In this document: positions 56,330 to 64,000 of the stretch, piece after piece | Numbering within the stretch: position 1 is the first letter of the stretch | Layout: each line of letters begins with the position of its first letter | Assembly: GCF_000835495.1 (NCBI RefSeq) | Contig: NW_015622546.1 | Span: forward strand, 2,420,883 to 2,484,882 | Length of the DNA: 64,000 nt | Source of the DNA: Cladophialophora immunda | Lineage: Eukaryota; Ascomycota; Eurotiomycetes; Chaetothyriales; Herpotrichiellaceae | Direction of reading: 5' to 3' | The notes under the pieces: generated by a model | Seen by the model: the letters and a program-made list of their open reading frames with translations, nothing else | Database searches by the model: none | Told to the model about the DNA's origin: nothing | Position numbers and translations under genes: made by a program

Positions 56330-57515
56330 GGTGTTGAATGTTATACAAGCACTGCCAGTTGATGAGAATCAAGATACGGGCTGCTCGATTCGACCAGCCT
56401 CCTGGGAGCAGCTCTGATCGTTTTATACTTGTCAATGACTTGGGGCAATTTACAATGTAGTGGATCCCTGGCTTGTGACCTGGAGGTTGACTTGAGGCAG
56501 TGTTTTCTCGATGTTGCTCTCGCCGCTTCTTCCGAAAAGGTGATGGTAGGGAACTCTGAAAGCTGCGACCCATGCCTTGTTCCACCGCCCTTGCGATGTT
56601 CGGGTGGGACTATGATTTCTTCTAGAGTGATATCGTGATGACCCCACGGGGAGACTCATGCAGGTGTCGATGCTGATACCAAAGTCGTCGTTTGTGGGGT
56701 GAGTCCAGGCTTTTCCTGACCATCATCAGACCAGATCTCGACGGCATGCATGATATTGGTGGCGGGATCCTGCTGCTAGTGATCTGTCTGTATGCAACCA
56801 AGGCCATAGTGTGTGCTGTGTCTGGCATTGAATTCCTAAGGGCGCAATTTGGTGGATACCCACTAGAACTATTCGGGGTTGGCGTCATGCAGGCATCGCC
56901 GAGTGTCCCAAAAGGGGTTAGCGTTTATGCCTCAATCGGTCTTCTTCACTTCATCACGAAAACCAACTCTCCTCGAACTGCCAATCCGAATCTGAACCTC
57001 TGAACATCTTCGAGTCCGAGGCCAACTACGATTCAACAATCACCGTTCGTTCCCATCTGAGAAGTCCACACAGACCGGTCGTCAATCTCGCCGACCCAGA
57101 CCACCCTTGCTTAGACCGGCTCTTGACGAAGGCTACTTATCACGAAGACGTGATCGTATGGCCTACAATGACCGGCGGCCTCCAGATGCGGAGATGGTTG
57201 AAGTTTGTCCGGGGAATAACACGCAGCTATCGGTAAAATTGCCCGTCAGGATTTCCTCTGGCTCAATGGTGCGATGCAGGGTGATCCCCCCAGACCCGGG
57301 CGAGAGTCTCCGTCCAGCGTTGTTATGATTGAGAAAATGAGGTATTTCGAGACCTCTCACACTAGTGATATGTCCGGACTCCCGATCGTGCTCCGGTTCC
57401 GGTCGTTCCTGTATTTGGTCTGATATAAAGATTGGACATGTTCTCGCTCCAAAACCCCCTGGACTTGGTTTGATCAAATCTTTATTAGAGCCATCGCACT
57501 GAGAGACTCTGCATC
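56330..57515. promoter_or_regulatory. Divergent promoter of transporter and dioxygenase
   Basis: This 1.2 kb separates the minus-strand transporter start (56329) from the plus-strand dioxygenase start (57516). The plus-strand frame at 56692-57003 has a hydrophobic stretch but no family match and is not accepted as a gene. Co-regulation of the pair is likely. Confidence 0.5.
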
Positions 57516-58601
57516 ATGTCATTGGCCACAAACTCCTATGTCGCAGGCGTGGGAGCCGACCCAACTTTCCCGCATTTGTTTGCCCATGCAGAACGAAAGG
57601 ACGTGACACCGCGATTGGGCACCGAGCTCCGGAACATTCAGCTGGCCCAGCTGACGGACGAACAAGTCGAAGAACTGGCTTTGTTCATCTCCCAGCGCGG
57701 CTGTGTCTTCTTCCGGGACCAAGAGCTCAGCGAGGACCAACATGTCCAGCTGGCCGAACGATTCGGCGGTGCCATCGACCACGTCCATGCAGTAGGAACA
57801 CATCCTTCGTTGATCAGGCTGCATGCAGATGAAAACAGCCACGCTGTGTCGGGTGAGGCATGGCACAGTGACATGTGCGAGGAGGCCATTCCGCCGGCCT
57901 TTTCCATTCTCATGATCGAGCGAACACCGCCCTCTGGAGGGGACACCATGTTTGCCAAGTACGTACACACGCTCCCGGTCCTTCGGTTTGTAATGCGGTC
58001 TTTGGCGTGCTAATGTTGCCCCCGTGCTCAGCATGTACGCGGCTTTCGACAAACTGTCGCCTCACATCAAGAAGACTCTGAGCGGATTGACTGCGCAGAA
58101 CCGCAGGCCAGTCACCACGCTCAGGAAGGAGGCTGTCGACCGAAGCCAAGTGAACTCTCACCCCTTGATCAGAACACACCCTGTCACCGGCTGGCAAATG
58201 GTAAGCCCGGCCATGAGTTCATCTCCAAGGGTCACCCGTGCTAACAGGTGGTGTGATGATAACAGCTCTTCGCCAACCCCGTCTTCACCACGCACATCGA
58301 CGGCCTGACCGTGCCAGAGTCCCAGGCCCTGCTCAAGTTCCTCGAGACCCACGTGGACAAGGGAGTCGACTTCCAGATTCGCTTCCACTGGGAGCCCAAC
58401 AGCGTCGCCATCTGGGACAACCGTGCCGTCCAACACCAGGCGGTGTGGGACTACTGGCCGAGCGTCCGCGATGGAAGAAGAGTCGCGGTCAAGGGTGACC
58501 AGCCCTTTTACAGAACTGAGGGTGGGTCGCAGACGGAGGCGATGATGGGAAGCAAGGCGCCGCCTTCATGGAACAGACTCAAAGACTGGCGCATCTCGTA
58601 A
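57516..58601 (+). CDS. TauD/TfdA-family Fe(II)/2-oxoglutarate dioxygenase
   Basis: Cytosolic dioxygenase of 315 aa. Exons are 57516-57958, 58032-58200 and 58266-58601. The iron-binding facial triad is visible: WHSDMC supplies His117 and Asp119, and WDNRAVQHQAVWDYW supplies the distal His near 261; arginines just after (SVRDGRR) fit the 2-oxoglutarate clamp. The N-terminal GTELRNIQLAQLTDEQ, CVFFRDQEL, FAERFG-like LAERFGGAIDHVHA and TMFANMYAAFDKLS are typical of fungal sulfonate/taurine-type members (JLP1-like), which split C-S bonds and release sulfite. Herbicide- or amino-acid-type substrates are also possible. The divergent Dal5-type transporter and the Zn2Cys6 gene support a uptake-and-cleavage module. 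Confidence 0.9.
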
Positions 58602-58670
58602 AACTTCGGCATGTGTATAATTTTGGGGAAGGTTGAACATGAGGCGGCCGTACATTTATATATTGATCTC

Positions 58671-60952
58671 TCAACAAATGACCATCTGCTGGATTTGAAG
58701 TTTGCTGATAGCGGAATATGCCTCGACTTGCTCTGCGGTCTGCCTGAACGAATCTGACCACAGCGGCCCGAAGTGCAGCTCTCCGGATTCTGCAGCACTC
58801 ACTGCCTCCCCATCCATAATGTCATCGACGTAGCAGGGCCCCACAAAGGTGCTGTCCTCGCCATTTCGTGGTCGCAGAATCAGTGGCATCGATGATCCTC
58901 CCACGATACAGACCGAGTCGCCGACACGGGTCTCGCCGGGTCCGAGTCCAATGTGCCCGGCGGCCGTGAGGAACAGTCGGCGGCCCCGTGCCGCTACCCC
59001 TGCCACCTGGCCGAACAGCTCCCGGCCAGCTATCCATTCTGGATCCCATTCACCAGTACCATGCCTCCAACGTCCCGTAGATGAGGCTTCCCCGCGATTC
59101 CAGGGATCTTGCTGCACCATCGGCAGGCACTGACGGCAGGCGTTGATCCAGGGGTAAGAACTCGTGTCAGGAATCACGCCGTAGCTGGCGAAGGCAACAA
59201 AAGGGAGTACCATGGCGGCACTGTCGTGCTCGCGGCGGCCATAAGAGTCGCGTCCGGCACACAGCGTGCGTGAGTAGACCTCTAGGTGTGCATGTTGGAT
59301 AGGTTGCGTGAAGCTGAATCTGCTCAGCCAGTCGATGCCAGAAGCAATGTCGTTTTCCGACACCATTGTAACAAGGCCAGACCATAGGACAGTGGAGATT
59401 GAGATGCCTTGAACCGTAAGGCGATTGGATGAGCTGACGGCAAAGTAACAATCCAAGCCGCGGGAGGCTTCGAAGTGATGGTCAAGAGACCAAGGGGAGA
59501 GCAGGCTTGGTCGGCCTGGTTTCCAGCTGGGAACCCAGCTTGGCAGGCTCTTCCCAGCCTTCGTGGTCTGCTCGTCTGGGTCTATCTCACTGAAGTCACC
59601 CGGCACTCTGGGTTTGACCGGAGCATGTATACCAGCATCCAATAGTATGGCCAGTGGACTCGGGGTCGATCGTGCCGCTTCAAGAAACGACCGAGCAAAA
59701 TGGATGCAGATATCTTCGTAGGACATGCGATGATCAGCTTTGAGAAGAGGTTGGTGATCCGGATGGTGATCGCGAGTCTCTAGGCCGAGGAGAGCGAAAA
59801 AGACATCCTTGGGCTGGCTGGTCTTGAAGCCAGCAGTCAACCTCAAAAGCTCCACGAAGGACATCTTCGAAGGGTCCAATTTATGGCTTTGAGACAGCCG
59901 AAACATGAGATATGCGTTGTACACGTTGTACAGGCGGTAGTCTCTCAGTGCACTGTCCCATCGCGTCCTCATGACCGCTGCCGCCAGGCCAATCCAGTGC
60001 CACGATATCCGGCAATTGTGGAACAGAACGTCGACTGAGCGCGAGAGCGCGATCTCTTGGATCACCCATTTGCGGCTGAACCACCTCACCTCGAATAGGT
60101 GCTCCAGTGGTTGTAGATCACGCACATAAGGGTTTCGGGGTTTGGTGAAATACTCGTCCAGCTTGCGAGCGAAGCTGCACTTACGATTTGGTTTCTTGGT
60201 CGCTACGGACCGCGTCGCCGGATCCGTTACAAAATACTCGACCGGCTGTGACGGGTCCCAGTGTTTGACAATGTGACATATCGATGCGATCGCCGCTTCA
60301 GGGTAGCCAAGAGACAGAGGGTCGGAGGAAATCGTTTCTAGGCGTTCGGGCATCCTTCCAAGCCATACGACGGTGCGATAGCCTTCATTATAGATTTCTT
60401 TCATTGCCTGGATCTGCCCAACCGCCTCGGCCTCGTCGCTTTGGTTGATGCAGAGGGCGTCAACCCAGACAGCTCGAGCCCGTGATGAATGTCGTAGGTG
60501 GATCAAGGCAGATCCGAGGTTCTCTTTGATGGGGACTTGATGCCCATTGCAAGTAATGAGCGTTGGCCTCCATTTATCCTTCTCTGTGAACCATTAATAC
60601 TTTTGTACAAGCGCTTGCTTCCGTGTCAATATAGATACTACCGACCTTCTTGACGTTGAATCTCCCACTCATACTTGGGATCGCCTTCTTTCCATGCATA
60701 AGAGAGGGTTTCGTACTTGTGACGAACACTACTTCGCTTGAAGGGTCTTAATTGACATTGAATTGGTGTCCACATGTCCTGACTTGGTTGGAGAAGAAGC
60801 AAGCGGAACCAGGAATTGTCAGGAAGGTCGCTGTAGATGGTGGTGGGAACTGCGTCGTTACTCATGAGACTCTCGGGGAATGTCCAACCAGCAGAGCCAA
60901 AGTAAGACTTTGGTTCTGCTGGGAGCTTCGGTAGTGACGTGTCCATGGACAT
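58671..60952 (-). CDS. HET-domain protein (intact)
   Basis: Protein of 739 aa. Exons are 60952-60646 and 60583-58671 (62 bp intron). The start at MSMDTSLPKL is chosen; an in-frame ATG at 61033 would add 27 residues. The HET domain runs from about residue 60 to 250: YETLSYAWKEGD, WRPTLITCNGHQVPI and LGSALIHLRH, then WVDALCINQSDEAE, IYNEGYRTVVWLG, and RWFSRKWVIQEIALSR. Next come QPKDVFFALLGLE and a C-terminal region with LFLTAAGHIGLGP and GDSVCIVGGSSMPLILR, the usual far end of HET proteins. All conserved blocks are in one frame. HET proteins trigger incompatibility cell death when set off by partner alleles; the partner is not known here. Confidence 0.9.
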
Positions 60953-62312
60953 GACATCCCCCGACGGGGCACCATTGTCCCATTGCCAGCATGGCCAGAT
61001 TGAACTGCTACCTGCGCCACGGGAGAATCTCACACCTAGTGCGATTTAGCTATGGGGACTACTTAATGATCTTGTCAGCAGAGCACATACGATCTGTTTC
61101 GTACCCGAGGACCTTTTCAACTTTGTACGGCAATTCTAATGGCACATCCTTGAAGTGTTTTAAGCGACGGGTTCTTTCAATGCCGTACTCAATTCCACGT
61201 CTGCCGGCCATCGCTTCTGCTGGCGAGAAACAGATTTGCAAGCTACCTGGTCAACGACAGAGGTATATGAGAAGTATAGCAGACAGGCTATTGAGAAGAT
61301 AGTGCCGTCAGGCTGGAGCGGTGGGTTGACGCCTAACAGTCGCAGGCCCAAGTTGCTTTTCTGCGCACACTAATACAGCGTTGACTTGAAAGTGTTGTCT
61401 GGGTCCGATTCTAGAATCAACAGGTATTCCTGGCCGAATGTATCTCGAGGAGAAGTTGTTTTTTCTAGAATTGGGGGGTTGCTTCAGCCTTTTGAACGAG
61501 CAGCTGAAGCGTCTGCGCCGCATAAGGCTCATTACGCCAAAAAGAGTATAGCGCTGTTGCCTTGCAGGGTTAGGGGGAATAGGCAAGCTGCAGCCTGATT
61601 TTCTTGTGCATCGCCTCGCCCAGTTGAAGAAGAGGGACTATATCGAACGATGCCGTCAACAGCAACGCCCCCCAATGGCTCAGAACATATCTTCAAAGAA
61701 GATGATGCCATATGGAACTACACCGTCAGCTTCAGCTTACGCAGCCGCGGGTGTCTCAAGCTGAACACGGAAACAAACACATCAACGAACAGACTACACG
61801 TCTCAGAGACTGGACAGTGGCAATTCACGCCATGGGCTGCTGGAGGAACCTCCATCAAAAGTCAAGGAGATTCCCCCTCGAGAGAGACTCGATCTCTTCC
61901 CGGATCACCTCTCGACAGTACCTTCCCAAGTCTATCCCTCCCCACGAATCCAAGACAAAAGATCTAGAAACAACAGGCCAAAGGGCACAATGTCACAGTC
62001 CAGACAACTGCGCGAGCTCAAGCCCTTTCTCATCCCCAGCCCTTTTCGCTGCAAGTCAGTCTTGGGGAATACGTGGGCTCGGATCTTGTTGCAAGATCTG
62101 CGGATCCCCCGTTTGGGTGTTCAGCCTTGCGTCTCCTACACATGTTTGTCGTAAATGGTGAGCTCTGGTTAGACTATGTAGCCAGACCATTATAAGAGCT
62201 GCATTATATCCATGTACAAGATAGATCCTTCGAAGTAAAATGACTGTCATCAGCAGCTAAATCGGACCGGACTGCATTTTGTATCCGCCTCGGCGGCGAA
62301 ATTGCTCACTTT
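60953..62312. other. Intergenic, no gene seen
   Basis: 1.36 kb between the HET gene start and the GH31 gene stop. Frames at 61059-61586 and 61650-62161 show no family signature. Confidence 0.4.
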
Positions 62313-64000
62313 TCATACCCTCTCAAAAACCGGCATCACAGCCAGCGGACACTCCACTTCCACCCTCCTTCCACCTTCAAAGATCTGCACATCTTTAGCC
62401 TCTCCATCGTCAAACCTCTTCCACTTGGCCGCTATGGGCAAATACACATTCCTCCTTGTCAAGCCCGGGTACATGACCGGAGCCACGAGATACTTCTGTC
62501 CAAACATATATTGGTCCTCTACGTCCCAGCACTCTTTATCGTCAGGAAACTCCAGGAACAGTGTCCTAATCACCGGTGTGCCCTTATGGTGCGCTTGGGC
62601 CATGAGGTCGCGGATATACGGACGGAGTCTCTCGCGCAGGAAAAGGTATTTTTTCATGATCTGGTAACACTCTTCGCCGTAGCACCAGATTTCATTCGGG
62701 GCACCAGAGAGGCAGGTTGCACCGCCCGTGGTGCCGTGTTGAGGCTGTTTGGGTTCACGATCACCATGGAGGCGGAAGACGGGACAGAAGCAGCCTGGTG
62801 TTTGCAGAATCGTAATCAGCACTATGGGAGCATGGACGGCAACGTAGGATGTTCTCTTTCTTGATGCACTCACCGTACTGAAACCACCGAGTGCAGAGCT
62901 CACGAAATTCAGGGTGCTTAGGATTGCCTCCATGGAAGCCACCTAGCTGGAGTCAGCACAGCGTACGGTGCAGAGGTCACAGAATCGACTTGCCAATGTC
63001 CGTAGTCCACCATGGGATGCCGGCGATCCCAACATTTAGACCAGCCGCGAACTGGTCTCGAAAACTCTCCCAGCTGCTCGCAATATCACCACTCCACAGC
63101 AACGTCCCAAACCTCTGACTTCCGGCCCAAGCACAACGGATGAGATTGCAGACATCCTTCTGTTTGCCATCCTTCACCATTCCTTCATAGAACGCCTTGG
63201 CATATTCCACTGGATACGCGTTTCCTGTGCTCAACACACTTCCGCTATGGTACCGATAAACATCAAAATCATAGGCACTGTACTCCGGCTCTGCTTCGTC
63301 AAGCCAGAAGAGCTTCACACCCTTGTCGTAGTAATTCTTCTTGACTGTGTTCCAGACAAACTCTCTCGTCGCCGGGTTCGTGAAATCGGCGTGGACCGTC
63401 TCGCCTTGAAAGTCCATTGAGATCCGCAGCCCTCGGTCTTGCCGTATCAGAAGTCCGTTTTCCAGCATATGGTCGTAGTTCTCGGATCGCTTGTCGACGG
63501 TGGGCCAGATGGATACGAGGAGCTCAATGTTCATCGACTGAAGCTCCTTGATCATGTCGTCTGTAACGCCATGTTTCACGAGGTTTCGTCAGAGCTGTAT
63601 TCTTCCACCTTGATAATAGGGCCCTTTTCGGGGGCAGAGTGAGGTGAGAAAGAGTCGAATTGCAGTTTGATGGCTGAAGGAGGAGGGGGGAAATGGAATT
63701 CAGGCGCTGACTCTGTCGCTGACTCCTTCCACGTTGACAGCAGTCTTCGCATGGCAGACTCACCGGGGTCTTTCCAGTACGTCGGGTCGAACTTCCATTC
63801 TCCTTGCTTTGGCCCTGTTGTGTCGCGTCAGTTACCTTTGGGAAGGCGTCTCATGACCATGAAATTCGCGCGTGCCGACCTACAATGAAAGAAGTCCACC
63901 ACAATGACATCAAGAGGCAAATCGCGTTTTCGATACTCTCGTGCAACATCCAGGAGCTCTTCCTGAGTCTGATATCTTAACTTGCATTGCCAGAAGCCTA
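62313..64000 (-). CDS. GH31 alpha-glucosidase/alpha-xylosidase-like, 5' end outside window
   Basis: Partial gene; the right edge cuts it. Exons seen are 64000-63884 (continues outward), 63814-63764, 63560-62994, 62942-62874 and 62794-62313. The intron after 62994 has a GC donor (ATTG|GCAAGT); no GT donor restores the conserved TDIGGFHGG. GH31 marks are LRYQTQEELLDVAREY and LPLDVIVVDFFHW at the barrel start, GEWKFDPTYWKDP, LLVSIWPTVDKRSENY, the nucleophile site KLFWLDEAEPEY, the acid/base site LLWSGDIASSW, IPWWTTDIGGF, and RLHGDREP. The C-terminal sheet region includes YLVAPVMYPG and YLPIAAKWKRF. WLDEAEPE is typical of alpha-xylosidases (xyloglucan breakdown). No secretion signal can be judged because the N-terminus is missing. 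Confidence 0.9.

Noticed and set aside
56692..57003. Open frame of 103 codons with a hydrophobic stretch in the divergent promoter
   Set aside because: No family match and its place is better explained as shared promoter DNA of the transporter and dioxygenase genes.
1..64000. tRNA, rRNA, CRISPR array or bacterial operon features
   Set aside because: No clear tRNA B-box with a fitting cloverleaf, no rRNA, and no regularly spaced short repeats were recognised by eye; the DNA is eukaryotic. A tRNAscan run would be needed to exclude tRNA genes fully.

Overview
The window is genomic DNA of a filamentous ascomycete (Pezizomycotina). The evidence is short spliceosomal introns of about 50-120 bp with GT/GC-AG ends and CTAAC/CTGAC-like branch sites, Zn2Cys6 regulators, HET and NACHT genes, fungal-type P450, SulP, Dal5-type and sugar transporters, and transposon relics carrying RIP-like stop codons. 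Genus cannot be fixed from the sequence alone. Exon structures below were assembled by hand by joining reading frames at splice consensus sites; each join listed keeps phase.

Left third (0-24 kb): relic-rich DNA (0-2.3 kb); a possible catabolic trio of a Gfo/Idh/MocA oxidoreductase (-), an eight-exon Zn2Cys6 regulator (-) and a divergent sugar-type MFS transporter (+); a decayed VWA-domain gene (9.6-10.6 kb); a HeLo-like/pseudokinase gene with a one-base frameshift (11.1-12.9 kb); a fungal membrane protein (13.4-15.4 kb); a thiolase-like protein (15.6-17.7 kb); a DUF1275 membrane protein (19.9-20.7 kb); and a SulP sulfate permease (21.7-23.8 kb).

Middle (24-46 kb): 4 kb of gene-poor DNA; a retrotransposon gag relic (27.8-28.3 kb); a seven-exon P450 (-); a second membrane protein of the same family as the 13.4 kb gene (-); a Pyr4/PaxB-type membrane terpene cyclase (+); and a KES1-like oxysterol-binding protein (-). 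These four may form a small orphan terpenoid locus. Then come a mariner relic, a frameshifted HET-type gene, a secreted Cys-rich, Ser/Thr-rich protein, a tandem repeat, a half-length DUF3433 membrane protein and 3.3 kb of gene-poor DNA.

Right third (46-64 kb): a NACHT-WD40 NLR (46.9-50.3 kb), a HET relic, then a regulator, Dal5-type transporter and TauD-type dioxygenase set that looks like a sulfonate-use module (52.4-58.6 kb), an intact HET gene (58.7-61.0 kb) and the 3' part of a GH31 alpha-xylosidase-like gene running off the right edge.

The window mixes small nutrient-use modules with allorecognition/cell-death genes and transposon debris, as in fast-evolving accessory regions of fungal chromosomes.
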